Shown in pieces: positions 1-8,317 of a stretch of DNA of 27,065 nt; position 1 is the first letter of the stretch, and every line of letters starts with the position of its first letter. Source of the DNA: JAWVFK01 sp033856175. Lineage in GTDB: Bacteria > Actinomycetota > Thermoleophilia > Solirubrobacterales > 70-9. The position numbers were made by a program, and so were the translations under genes. Where the stretch lies: assembly GCA_033856175.1 (NCBI GenBank), contig JAWVFK010000029.1:1-27065 (forward strand), in the 5' to 3' direction. The notes under the pieces are model-generated. The model did no database searches and was not told where the DNA came from. It worked only from the letters and a program-made list of their open reading frames with translations.

Positions 1-3000
1 CGGGCGCCAGAGCACTGTTCTTGCCTCACCGCCGACCAGTGCCGAGCCATCGGGAGCCACCGCCGCAGCCTGCAACCTTCGCCCGGTGCCACAGGGAATC
101 GCGCCACCTCTGGCGCATGAAGTCCCGGCCGCCGGGTCGAGCTTGACGCCCTGAGGAGAGAGATCAGCGACCCGGCCGTGGTCGCCGACGAGGATGCCGT
201 TGCCGTCCTGGCCGATTGCGATCGCGGTCGCGCGTGAAGGCCGGGTCACGACGCGCCCGGGATCCCATCCCGGCACATCCACACGGTCCCAGCCCGCTGC
301 CCGGTCATAGCGGTAGACGCTGTTGGAGTCGGTCGCCAGCCAGTAGCTGCCGTCGCCTCCGGCGGCGCCGCCGACGATGAGCTTCGAGCCGACCGGGTTT
401 GGAACATCCGAGAGGACCTGGCGAGGGATCTGGGTTGTGTAGTGGTAAAAGGACGTCGTGTCGCCGACGAGGGTCGGCGGCGTCTCTTCGGCTCCGTTTG
501 TCACATTGCTGCCATCGCAGCAGTTGGTCCGGTGGATCTCGATCCAAGCGCCGCCTTGGCCGTCGGGGGTGATCGCTCGCGGAGCCCCCGTGTCGTCGCG
601 CGAGTTGCCGGGGTTGACGGAGTATTTGGACGAGACGAAGGGCGTTTGAAGCGGCGCCCAGCGGTGTTTGGCGGGGTCAAATCGCAGGATTGGGGCGAGC
701 GCTTGCTCCCCGATCGGCAGGAACAGTGCGGGCCCGGGGCCGCCGCCAGATCCGGCAAACGTCATCAGCTTCGGCTTTAGCCACTCACGTTGGCGCAGGC
801 TCTCGGCGTAGTCCTTGGTTGCGTCCGGCGCCGTCCAGGTCCTCCACTCGTAGCGACCGCTGCTCGGATCGCGTTCGAGATGGCGCATGTCGGCGACCGA
901 GGCCAGCGGCTCGACGCTCGATCCCTGCGGCTGCGGTGACCCGGCGGTGGCCCAGCCGTCGTAGTGGCCATCGCCATCGCGAACGACCGAAAGCGCGAAG
1001 ACCTGGCCCGGCGGGGTATTGGAGTCGGCGGCGCAGGCGCCTGGAGCCGGACAACCCGGGTCGGTGCCGCCACCGGAGCCATCAGAGCCGTCGGTCCAGT
1101 GTCCATCCGGGTCCTTGTAGAGGATCAACGGGTAGCGGTTGCTGGCGCTTCCCGAGGCCGAGGGGACTCGCGCCCCGTAGAGATAGACACGGCGATCTGC
1201 CACCGCCAGCTGCAGGACCGAGCCGGTCGGCAGCCGCTGGGCGGTCGGATTGTCGCCGCAGGCGGCCGGAGCGCTCGAGCAACTGAACCAGCGCCGGCCA
1301 TCGAAGTGGTAAAGCGATGCGCTATGAGTTGTTTGCTGAGCGGATTCGGCCACCGACCCCAACAGCATCCAGCCATCGTCGGGCGCGGTGAAGGCAATGT
1401 CGAATGGCTCGGGGACTCCGCCGGCTGAGCCCGCCGGCTGCAGCTGGGCCATCGCCTTGGTGTCGAGCGACCAGCGCCCATCCTTGTAGAGGAGGATGGC
1501 ATCGCGCGGGGGCTCCTTCGAGCCCTGCGGCCTGTACTCGGTGGCGACCGCGACGACCTCGAACTCGTTGTCGTTGGAGGGGTCGGCGTCGTTTTCGAGT
1601 GGAACGCGGGCGGCGGCGCGAATTCGCACCGGCTCGAAAAGGACTCCGCCGACGCCGTTGGGGCGTGTGTAGTGGCCCAGGGGCGCCAGGCTGGCGCAGG
1701 CCGGGTCGGGCTCGAGCTGATCGGGAACGCCCTCGGGGTCACACGGCGCCCAGCTCCTGCCGTCGTAGTGCCAGAGCGTCATCCGCCCGTTGAGGGTCGA
1801 GCCCTGACCGGCGGTATTACTGACCGAGACCTCGTCCCCGGAGCCAAGCGCCCAGGCCTCGCCGCCGTCGCGACTGGCGACTATCGCCGCGCCGTCGTCT
1901 GGCTTGACGAGGGCGCCATCGCGGACGAGATCAGGCGAGCCCGCCGGCACGAGCCGTGGCATCCCGACAGTGTCGCTGGCGCTCTCCAGCGAGGGCAGGG
2001 CGCCGGGGTGGCTGCTGAGCGCGGTTGGCTGCCTGTAGGCGGCCGTGCCTGGGTCTGGGCTGCTGCCCTTACCGCCGAGCTTGGGCGGGGGTGGCTCGTC
2101 GCCCAGCTTGCCCTGGGTGTCGCCGCCGCCGAGGTGCTCGATCGCCCCCTTCTCGCCGACCGCCCATCCCTCACCCGAGGCGCCGAGGGCGGTGAAGGCG
2201 TTGAGCGCGTAGGTGTCCAGCAGGAAGATGTTGTGTGAGCTGGCGCGGGCCTTGATCTCCTCCTGAGAGGCGGGCTGGCAGTTCTGGTCGGGAGTGGCGT
2301 TCGGGCAGTTGACCGGACGCGGTGCGTGGATCTCATCGGGAGTTGTCGTCGTCGTATAGGCAAGGGCCTGTCTGGTCGTACGGCGCTCGCCGACCGCCCA
2401 ATCCATGAAGCGGTCCGGCCCGCTTGAACCGAGGAGGCCAGCGCCGGTGGCTGACGGAGGACCGGCCGTGTCGCCGTCGGCGGCGACGAGCCTCGTGTCG
2501 CTGAGGTCGAGGTGGTGAACGTCGCTGGGTATATGGGAGTACCGGGGGGCGGGGAAAGCACCGCATGGATTGACCTCGCAAATCAACCCGAAGGCGTTTG
2601 CCTCGTCGAGGATCGGGTTCTCTCCCAACTTTGGTTCCGTGAAAGTGACGCCGCCGACAATGCGCGACGGCGGTTCGACCGACCTCTCGGGACCTCCGGG
2701 CGTCGTCAGGATCGAGCCATAGATTGTGCCGCTGTTGTAGGCGTTGACGGCGTAGTAGCTGTCGCCGAGGCTCTGGGGCGCGCGACGCGCGGTCGTTTCA
2801 TCAACGGGCCGGACGTACCAACGCGCGTCGTCGTAGATCAGCATCCGGGCGATGTTGTTGTTGACCGGGCTCGCATCGCAGCAACCGCTCGTCACCCCGA
2901 GGATCGTGATGTATGGCCGTTCGCCGCCGACGAAGCGCAGCTGCCGGACGCGGAAGCGGAAGTCCTCGGCTTGGGCCATCTCGGCCGTCTCGGGTGCGGG

Positions 3001-3981
3001 GTCCAGCGCATGGGATCCGTCGCGGCTGCCGTTGCCATAGGACTTCTCGAAGTGGCCGTCTCGCCACATGAAGAGTTGCTGGATACCACCGGCGACACAA
3101 CGCGAACCATTGAAGGAGTCCGTTTTGCAGTCGAGCGCGCTCAGCGCCCGCATCGGCTTCTCGACCGGGTGAGGCTTTGGCAGTTGGTCGCTGGCGGGAC
3201 CCAGGTCGGTCCCCGGAAGGACCGCATGAGCGGCCTGCTCGGCGATAGGCGCTGCGGTCGCTGTCGCGTTCTCGACGTTCGGGCCCACGTCGGCCGGGAT
3301 GTTCGGTGCCGTCGGTAGCTGGCTTTGCTCGTACTCGTGCCAGTCGGAGTCGCCGTAGCTGTCGGGGTTGGTCTCCCAGACCCGGCCGCTGCCCGAGGGG
3401 TCGTGGTCGGGGTCCGAGGTCGTGTCCCTGGAGAACTCGCGGTAGGGATAGAGGCCGGAGCCGCCGACCGCCATCGCCTTGCCGGCACCGTAGTAGGCGA
3501 CGGCGCCGACGTAGCCCTTGGTATCGCCACGGTAGACCTCCTGCCATAGCGGGCCCTCGCCGTCTTTGTCGGAGTACTGCCAGATGACCGGCACCCGCTC
3601 GCAGCTCTTCAGATCGTCGAAAACCGTGCTCTCGTCCTTGCAGGCGGCGCCGCCGGCGAGGCCGTTCTTGGAGTTGCGGAAGGCGACGCTGTAAAGGTCG
3701 ACGGTGATCGGTGTGGCGGAGTCGGCGGGGACCTTGTGATCGCCAAAGCGGGCGCCGGCGACTCGCTTCCATTGGTCGCTGGGTTTTGCCTGCGGCGTGT
3801 ACTCGGTGTCGCAGGCGCCGGCACCGCCGTTCTGGTTGACCGTCGGGCAGGGATCGAGGCTCGTCGCCGGGCCGGATAGGGGATCGGAGGGGACGCCCGG
3901 CGCTGGGTCGTCGGCGCGGGCGACGGCGGTCAGGCCGACGGCGAGCGCCGCGCTCAGAACGACCGCCAGGATGCGCCCCAT
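1..3981 (-). CDS. Large secreted beta-propeller-like protein, C-terminus beyond left edge
   Basis: An open frame runs 1327 codons from the ATG at 3981 to base 1 with no stop; I checked every in-frame triplet. The C-terminus is outside the window. Residues 2-24 form a signal peptide (Arg, then a hydrophobic stretch ending near AVARA, then DDP). I do not recognise a named family. Two recurring motifs suggest propeller blades of the YCF48/BNR kind: G-x-(G/A)-W-x-(hydrophobic)-G around W606, W710, W871, W1146 and W1214; and an aromatic-x-D-G-R-x-W type motif ending at about W744, W837, W898, W962 and W1231, with looser copies at W388 and W1108. A Cys-Cys-Asp turn occurs twice (367-369 and 1154-1156) in similar contexts. 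An in-frame ATG at 4005 is an alternative start, but a -35/-10 pair placing transcription close to 3981 favours the shorter form. The gene follows the ECF sigma gene on the same strand. It is probably exported or surface-displayed; its ligand or activity is unknown. Confidence 0.85.
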   Translation of the reverse strand, partial: MGRILAVVLSAALAVGLTAVARADDPAPGVPSDPLSGPATSLDPCPTVNQNGGAGACDTEYTPQAKPSDQWKRVAGARFGDHKVPADSATPITVDLYSVAFRNSKNGLAGGAACKDESTVFDDLKSCERVPVIWQYSDKDGEGPLWQEVYRGDTKGYVGAVAYYGAGKAMAVGGSGLYPYREFSRDTTSDPDHDPSGSGRVWETNPDSYGDSDWHEYEQSQLPTAPNIPADVGPNVENATATAAPIAEQAAHAVLPGTDLGPASDQLPKPHPVEKPMRALSALDCKTDSFNGSRCVAGGIQQLFMWRDGHFEKSYGNGSRDGSHALDPAPETAEMAQAEDFRFRVRQLRFVGGERPYITILGVTSGCCDASPVNNNIARMLIYDDARWYVRPVDETTARRAPQSLGDSYYAVNAYNSGTIYGSILTTPGGPERSVEPPSRIVGGVTFTEPKLGENPILDEANAFGLICEVNPCGAFPAPRYSHIPSDVHHLDLSDTRLVAADGDTAGPPSATGAGLLGSSGPDRFMDWAVGERRTTRQALAYTTTTTPDEIHAPRPVNCPNATPDQNCQPASQEEIKARASSHNIFLLDTYALNAFTALGASGEGWAVGEKGAIEHLGGGDTQGKLGDEPPPPKLGGKGSSPDPGTAAYRQPTALSSHPGALPSLESASDTVGMPRLVPAGSPDLVRDGALVKPDDGAAIVASRDGGEAWALGSGDEVSVSNTAGQGSTLNGRMTLWHYDGRSWAPCDPEGVPDQLEPDPACASLAPLGHYTRPNGVGGVLFEPVRIRAAARVPLENDADPSNDNEFEVVAVATEYRPQGSKEPPRDAILLYKDGRWSLDTKAMAQLQPAGSAGGVPEPFDIAFTAPDDGWMLLGSVAESAQQTTHSASLYHFDGRRWFSCSSAPAACGDNPTAQRLPTGSVLQLAVADRRVYLYGARVPSASGSASNRYPLILYKDPDGHWTDGSDGSGGGTDPGCPAPGACAADSNTPPGQVFALSVVRDGDGHYDGWATAGSPQPQGSSVEPLASVADMRHLERDPSSGRYEWRTWTAPDATKDYAESLRQREWLKPKLMTFAGSGGGPGPALFLPIGEQALAPILRFDPAKHRWAPLQTPFVSSKYSVNPGNSRDDTGAPRAITPDGQGGAWIEIHRTNCCDGSNVTNGAEETPPTLVGDTTSFYHYTTQIPRQVLSDVPNPVGSKLIVGGAAGGDGSYWLATDSNSVYRYDRAAGWDRVDVPGWDPGRVVTRPSRATAIAIGQDGNGILVGDHGRVADLSPQGVKLDPAAGTSCARGGAIPCGTGRRLQAAAVAPDGSALVGGEARTVLWRP

Positions 3982-3988
3982 CGAAAGT

Positions 3989-4017
3989 CTCTTAGCCCGG
4001 TCCATCCGTAGTTACAA
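3989..4017 (-). promoter_or_regulatory. Candidate promoter of the propeller-like gene
   Basis: On the minus strand TTGTAA (4017-4012), a 17-nt spacer and TAAGAG (3994-3989) lie 7 nt before the ATG at 3981. This would give a leaderless or nearly leaderless mRNA. The -10 lacks the usual final T, so the call is tentative. Confidence 0.35.
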
Positions 4018-4069
4018 CCGGGGCGCCTCCGGTTTCGTGATGACGAATTTTCGCCGGCGTGGCCGGGAG

Positions 4070-4792
4070 CTACCGGAGCAGCGCGAAGCGCCGCGCCCGC
4101 AGCACGTTCGCCTTGTCCGCGCAGCGCTGCATCCGCACGCGGCCGCCGGAGGTCGAGCGCCGGCCCAGGGCCGCCAGCCGCTTGCGCAGGAACGTCAGCG
4201 CCCGGTACTGCAGCGCCCGCACGTCGTCGTCGCGGCGGCCAAGGATCTCGCCGATCTGGCGGAAGTCGAGGTCCATCATGTAGCGCAGCAGAAGCACCTG
4301 GCGCTGAGGCAGGGGCAGCCGCTCGATCAGCATCATCAGGTCGGGGTCGGAGAGCCAGTTGAGCACCTCAAGGCCCTCGCCGTTGCCGTTTGCCTCGATC
4401 GTTCCGTCCGGCTCGACGACCTCGAACGGCTCGACCCGCCGCGCCTCCTGCAGCTCGGTGATCGCCCGGTTGCGGACGATGACGAAGAGCCAGGCGCGGA
4501 ACGGCTGGCGGCGGCGCTCGTAGCGGGGCAACGCCTCGAAGACCTGCATGAAGACCTGCTGGGTCGCGTCCTCGGCGGCGTGGCCGCCCTTGAGCAGCAC
4601 CCGCATGTAGCCGAAGACGCGGTCGAAGTAGCGGTTGTAGAGAGCCGTGAAGACGTCGCGCTCACCGGCCTGGAAGCGGACGACCAGCCGAGCCGTGTCG
4701 AGATCCTCGACCTGCTCGGCCGCGGGCTCGACGCGCTCGCAGAAGGCGACGACTCCTGTCCGCTGCAGCCCGTCTGTGACCTTGGCGCTCAC
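4070..4792 (-). CDS. ECF-type RNA polymerase sigma factor with basic C-terminal tail
   Basis: The product (about 240 aa) is a group-IV sigma-70 factor that directs RNA polymerase to a specific promoter set. Region 2 covers about residues 45-118, including the LYNRYFDRVFGYMR and AEDATQQVFMQVF segments and the RAWLFVIVRNRA helix. Region 4 covers about 153-207, with ERLPLPQRQVLLLRYMMDL followed by the helix-turn-helix around FRQIGEILGRRDDDVRAL. The linker is Gly/Asn/Glu-rich. A 33-residue basic tail follows region 4 and is not part of the core fold. I chose GTG at 4792 because a good promoter ends 16 nt upstream. The longer frame, from TTG at 4837, would begin inside the -35 box. No anti-sigma gene adjoins; both neighbours on the same strand encode large exported proteins, which may be its targets (inference). 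Confidence 0.85.
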   Translation of the reverse strand: MSAKVTDGLQRTGVVAFCERVEPAAEQVEDLDTARLVVRFQAGERDVFTALYNRYFDRVFGYMRVLLKGGHAAEDATQQVFMQVFEALPRYERRRQPFRAWLFVIVRNRAITELQEARRVEPFEVVEPDGTIEANGNGEGLEVLNWLSDPDLMMLIERLPLPQRQVLLLRYMMDLDFRQIGEILGRRDDDVRALQYRALTFLRKRLAALGRRSTSGGRVRMQRCADKANVLRARRFALLR

Positions 4793-4808
4793 CTGGATAC
4801 CCGCGCGA

Positions 4809-4837
4809 ACCCTACGCGCCCAGCCGGCGGGCGTCAA
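4809..4837 (-). promoter_or_regulatory. Sigma-70-like promoter of the ECF sigma gene
   Basis: The minus strand reads TTGACG (4837-4832), a 17-nt spacer, then TAGGGT (4814-4809). The predicted transcription start near 4802 leaves a leader of about 10 nt before GTG 4792. The box spacing is ideal, and the position decides the start codon. Confidence 0.5.
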
Positions 4838-4867
4838 TCGGGAACGGGGCGCCCGTGCGGAGCGGCG

Positions 4868-6964
4868 TCAGACTCCGAGATCGGGCAGCGCGACCGAATC
4901 CGGGACCGGTGCGGCCGGATCCTCGAGCAGCGGCTCGAGGTCGAGCGCGGCCTGCAGCGGGTTCGTATCGCAGATCGGGTTCGGCCCGAGGACCGCCCGG
5001 CACGCCGTCCGGAACCCGGTGTCGTCGTTGACGATCGTCCCGGTCCCCTTGGCCTTGGTGATCGTCGCACCCGTTGGGCTCTTGAGGTGGACGAGGAGCG
5101 TCTCGTCGGCCTCGTCGATCACATCCCCGTGGACGGTCACGTCGATGTACCTCTTCGTCACGCCCGGCGCGAACTCGAGCGTGCCCTGCTTCTCGTCGTA
5201 ATCGCTGCCCGCGGTCGCGGTCCCATCGCTCGTGTAGTAGTCGACGAACACGTAGTCGCCGAGATCGGCGGACAGCGTCACGGTGAAGCGGAGCTTCGTC
5301 GTTTCGTTGAGGCCGCCCTCCTGAACGCTGGCGTCGTTGACCGACAGCTTCGCCGGGGTGACGGGGCTCAGCCAGCTGTTGCCGGTCCAGCCCTGGTTCC
5401 AGTGGCTCGCCAGGTACTCGCCGGTCTCGGGCTTCGTGTCGTAATAGTCGTCGAAGTTGCAGTCGTACTGCTCCTGGGAGGCCGGACAGATCGTCCTCAT
5501 ACCGTGGGGAGTCCCGCCGTCGTCGTAGCACATGACGTCGTACTGGTCCCAGCAGTGCCCGTACGCCGTGGAGTGTGGCGCGCTGCGCTGGACCGCGCCC
5601 ATCGTGTGGCCCATCTCGTGCATGACCGTCGACTGGCTGAGGCAGCCGCTGAAGACCATCGCGTAGGAGGCGCCGTTGTTGTTGGCATTCGCGGTGCTCT
5701 TGCGGTCATCCGCCTCGAGGCTGCCAAGCCCGCAGGGGACGAGGCCGTTGACTCTCGCCGTGAACGGGTCGTCGTAGTACATGACGTACTTCGTGTTCGG
5801 ATCGCTGAGCCCGCGGGCTCGGGCGCTCTGGACGATCTGGTCGAAGCTGTCGCTGCCCCTCGTCGTGCTCGACTGGTACGCGATCACCCTCAACGTCGCG
5901 TTGGAGTTGCAGCGGAACCTGTAGAGGCGGCTCGTCTCGGCCTTGCTCGAATCGCTGCCGCTCTGGTACAGCTGCTGATTGGCCCGGTAGACGGAGCCAC
6001 GGAGCTCCTCCTGACGGGCGCTCTGGTTGCCGGTGCTCTTGACGGCGGCAGGGGCATCCTTCGGGTAGGTGTAGACGAGGACGAAGGCGCGCGAGCTCGA
6101 GCTGGCGCAGGCCGGCGGCAGGCCGCCGTAGGCGGCGTTCGGCACTGCATGAGGCACGACCGAGCCGTTGGTGAGCGTGTCGATCGTGTTGTCGCTCGTC
6201 TGGTTCGCGTCGTCGTTCGCCTGGGCGACAGGCGCATCCACGGTGGAGATCGGGCCGTCGGTCGCGCCTACCGGATCTGCGGTGATCTGCGCGATGGAGT
6301 CGTTCGCCTTGGCGATGAGCGCCTCGACCTCGGCAAGCATCTGATTGGCCTTCTGCTCGACCACATCAACCGCCTTGTTGACGTCGTCCTGGTTCGGCGG
6401 CGGCGGCTCCTCGTGGTAGATGTGGATCGATTCGACCAGCGCCTGCGCGTCGGCAAGCGTCTTGCCGGCCACCTGGGTCACGAGGCCGATCGCGGCGAAG
6501 ACGTCATCGGAGCTCGGGGGTGGCGGCTCCTCGTGGTAGATGTGGATCGAGTTGACCTGATCGGAGACGTAGCCCGACAGGGCATTCGCCTCCTGCTGGA
6601 CCTGCGCCGCCTCCGTTTCGAGGGTGCTGATGGTTTGGCCGAGATCGGGAGCATCGGGGATCACGCCGTCGGTGCGGACCGAGACTGGCGGCACGATGCC
6701 CCCGGGCACTCCGGCACCCGCAGAGCTCGAAGGCTGCACCGGCGCCGGATCGAAGCCGTGCGTGTGCAGGAGGGTCCCGTCATCGAGCTTGACCTCGAAG
6801 AGCCCGTTGCTCAGCTGGCGCGCCTGGTCACCCAGTCCCGGGACCTCGTGGAGGCTCTCGATCGAGCCTGAGGCCGGCGAGTTGCCGATGAGCGCGGCGG
6901 CACCAGCCATCGCCACCGCGATTGCGAGAAACGCTGGACGAAACACGCGGCTTGCTCTGGACAC
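4868..6964 (-). CDS. Secreted zinc metalloprotease-like protein with Calx-beta domain
   Basis: The product is 698 aa. Start GTG 6964 is set by AAGGAG at 6970-6975, 5 nt upstream; an upstream in-frame start lacks such a site. Residues 1-33 are a signal peptide. A helical region follows, carrying two copies of SIHIYHEEPPPP at about 139 and 179, with a Gln/Glu/Ala-rich coiled-coil-like stretch. The catalytic region has H449-E-M-G-H453, a classic HExxH zinc site, followed by TMGAVQ and then APH; a Met-turn-like DVMCY lies around M478. This arrangement is metzincin-like, but the usual third histidine of HExxHxxGxxH is Gln (Q459), so another His, for example in APH or in GHCWD, may complete the site. 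Residues about 537-650 form a Calx-beta domain (SVNDASVQEGG through TGTIVNDD), a calcium-binding or adhesive module. It is probably extracellular; its substrate is unknown. Confidence 0.85.
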   Translation of the reverse strand: MSRASRVFRPAFLAIAVAMAGAAALIGNSPASGSIESLHEVPGLGDQARQLSNGLFEVKLDDGTLLHTHGFDPAPVQPSSSAGAGVPGGIVPPVSVRTDGVIPDAPDLGQTISTLETEAAQVQQEANALSGYVSDQVNSIHIYHEEPPPPSSDDVFAAIGLVTQVAGKTLADAQALVESIHIYHEEPPPPNQDDVNKAVDVVEQKANQMLAEVEALIAKANDSIAQITADPVGATDGPISTVDAPVAQANDDANQTSDNTIDTLTNGSVVPHAVPNAAYGGLPPACASSSSRAFVLVYTYPKDAPAAVKSTGNQSARQEELRGSVYRANQQLYQSGSDSSKAETSRLYRFRCNSNATLRVIAYQSSTTRGSDSFDQIVQSARARGLSDPNTKYVMYYDDPFTARVNGLVPCGLGSLEADDRKSTANANNNGASYAMVFSGCLSQSTVMHEMGHTMGAVQRSAPHSTAYGHCWDQYDVMCYDDGGTPHGMRTICPASQEQYDCNFDDYYDTKPETGEYLASHWNQGWTGNSWLSPVTPAKLSVNDASVQEGGLNETTKLRFTVTLSADLGDYVFVDYYTSDGTATAGSDYDEKQGTLEFAPGVTKRYIDVTVHGDVIDEADETLLVHLKSPTGATITKAKGTGTIVNDDTGFRTACRAVLGPNPICDTNPLQAALDLEPLLEDPAAPVPDSVALPDLGV
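6402..6550 (-). repeat. Direct repeat of 29 identical bases inside the metalloprotease gene
   Basis: Bases 6402-6430 and 6522-6550 are identical over 29 bp and lie exactly 120 bp (40 codons) apart, in frame. Both copies encode the IHIYHEEPPPP peptide. The flanking codons resemble each other but have diverged, indicating an internal tandem duplication of a 40-residue unit. Confidence 0.9.
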
Positions 6965-6969
6965 TCGAT

Positions 6970-6975
6970 CTCCTT
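6970..6975 (-). promoter_or_regulatory. Shine-Dalgarno site deciding the metalloprotease start
   Basis: The minus strand reads AAGGAG, then ATCGA, then GTG at 6964. This strong site with 5-nt spacing selects the shorter GTG start over the in-frame start 30 nt upstream. Confidence 0.75.
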
Positions 6976-6999
6976 CTCGCGGCTGGCGCCGCATCCGTT

Positions 7000-7015
7000 G
7001 ACCCGGAATCGGGTC
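7000..7015. other. Perfect 6-bp inverted repeat between metalloprotease and desaturase
   Basis: GACCCG, loop GAAT, CGGGTC. It lies 35 nt after the desaturase stop and 35 nt before the metalloprotease start, in the shared transcription direction. It may be a terminator without a U-tract, a leader hairpin or an operator; the sequence does not decide. Confidence 0.4.
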
Positions 7016-7050
7016 GCTTGAGAGATAAAACGAGTGAGAGCCCTATTTAC

Positions 7051-8292
7051 TTACGGGAATGCCGGCAATTCGTCGGCCCTGCCCGCGCCATTCTGGTCAG
7101 CCTTCGCCGCCGGCGGCTCCGGCGGGCGCCGGTACGGGCCTGGCTTCGGCCGCGGGCGACCGCCGGGGAAGGCCAGTCGCAGGATCGTTCGCTGGACCGA
7201 GCCGAGCTGCTTGCGGAACGGGCCGGTGTTGTAGGGCAGGCCATAGCGCTCGCAGACGGCCTTGACCTTCGGTGCGATCTGGGCGTAGCGCGAACTCGGC
7301 ATGTCCGGGTAGAGATGGTGCTCGACCTGGTAGGAGAGGTTGCCGCTCATCACGTGGAAGGTCGGGCTGCCGTCGATGTTGGCGGCCCCGATCAGCTGGC
7401 GGACGTACCAGGCGCCGCGTGACTCGTCGACGGCCTCCTCCTCGGTGAAGGTGTAGGTCTGGTCGGGGAAGTGACCGCAGAAGATGATCGCGTAGGACCA
7501 GACGTTGCGGACGAAATTCGCCGTCAGGTTGGCGTAGAGCGTCTTTTTCCAGTGCTTGCCGCTCAGCGCCGGGAAGGCGACGTAGTCCTTGACGATCTGG
7601 CGCCGCGCCTTGAGGCCGATCGCCCTGAGCTCGTCGCGGACCTGCTTCTTGGGCTTCTCGCCCTTGCGGATCGCCTCGAAGTCGAGGTCGTGGACCGCCA
7701 CCCCCCACTCGAAGAACAGCGCCAGGAGGATGTTGTAGAGCGGCTGCGCCAGATAGACGGGATGCCACGGCTGCTTCGGGTCGATCCGCATGATCTCGTA
7801 GCCGACGTCCTTGTCCTTGCCGACGATGTTGGTGAAGGTGTGATGGACGTAGTTGTGGGAGTGCTTCCAGGCCGACGCCGGCGAGGCCGTGTCCCAGTCC
7901 CAGGTCGAGGAGTGGATCGCCGGGTCGTTCATCCAGTCCCACTGGCCGTGGAGGACGTTGTGGCCGATCTCCATGTTCTCGAGGATCTTCGCCACCGATA
8001 GGCCGGTCGTGCCGAGGACCCAGGCGGGCCAGTAGCGCGAGGCCATCAGGACGATCCGCGAGAGCACCGCCAGACGGCGATGGAACTCGATCAGCGAGCG
8101 GATGTAGACGGCGTCCGACTCGCCGAGGTCGTCGTAGACGTCGTCGTGGATCTTCTGGAACTCCTTGCCGAGCTCCTCGATCTGCTCCGGCGTCAGCTTT
8201 TTGAGCGGGTTCTCGCCGTTGACGAAGGCCGGCGCCTTAGAGCCGTTGCGCTGGTGCTGCTCGTGCTGCTGCTGCTGATTCTGAGTGGCCAT
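7051..8292 (-). CDS. Membrane fatty acid desaturase (DesA3-like)
   Basis: The product is 413 aa. It belongs to the integral-membrane, di-iron acyl-CoA/acyl-lipid desaturases that introduce a cis double bond, probably at delta-9. All three histidine boxes are present: HNVLH at 111-115, HNYVHH at 146-151 and QVEHH at 322-326. Hydrophobic segments lie at about 78-100, 183-200 and 258-273. The N-terminus is Gln/His-rich and the last about 40 residues are Pro/Arg/Ala-rich, both probably cytoplasmic and disordered. The ATG at 8292 was chosen because it begins the conserved protein and has GGAAAGGA upstream; the longer open frame has no family resemblance. The reductase gene lies only 25 nt upstream on the same strand. 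In mycobacteria the homologous DesA3 takes electrons from the Rv3230c reductase, so the two here should form one functional unit at the inner membrane. Confidence 0.93.
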   Translation of the reverse strand: MATQNQQQQHEQHQRNGSKAPAFVNGENPLKKLTPEQIEELGKEFQKIHDDVYDDLGESDAVYIRSLIEFHRRLAVLSRIVLMASRYWPAWVLGTTGLSVAKILENMEIGHNVLHGQWDWMNDPAIHSSTWDWDTASPASAWKHSHNYVHHTFTNIVGKDKDVGYEIMRIDPKQPWHPVYLAQPLYNILLALFFEWGVAVHDLDFEAIRKGEKPKKQVRDELRAIGLKARRQIVKDYVAFPALSGKHWKKTLYANLTANFVRNVWSYAIIFCGHFPDQTYTFTEEEAVDESRGAWYVRQLIGAANIDGSPTFHVMSGNLSYQVEHHLYPDMPSSRYAQIAPKVKAVCERYGLPYNTGPFRKQLGSVQRTILRLAFPGGRPRPKPGPYRRPPEPPAAKADQNGAGRADELPAFP

Positions 8293-8317
8293 CCGGTCCC
8301 TGTCCTTTCCGCTGCGG

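Noticed and set aside
4811..4839. A third copy of the 22-kb ECF promoter, since CGTAGG and a GATTGA sequence also occur before the 4792 sigma gene
   Set aside because: The spacing and -35 differ (GATTGA is 2 bp closer, and the second half differs). The standard TTGACG-17-TAGGGT reading fits better, and CGTAGG alone is frequent in this sequence.
3797..6871. Plus-strand open frame of 1024 codons
   Set aside because: It lies antisense to the sigma factor and metalloprotease genes, both with clear domains. Its protein is Arg/Asp/Val/Leu-rich with no recognisable domain, the usual mirror effect of high-GC codon bias.
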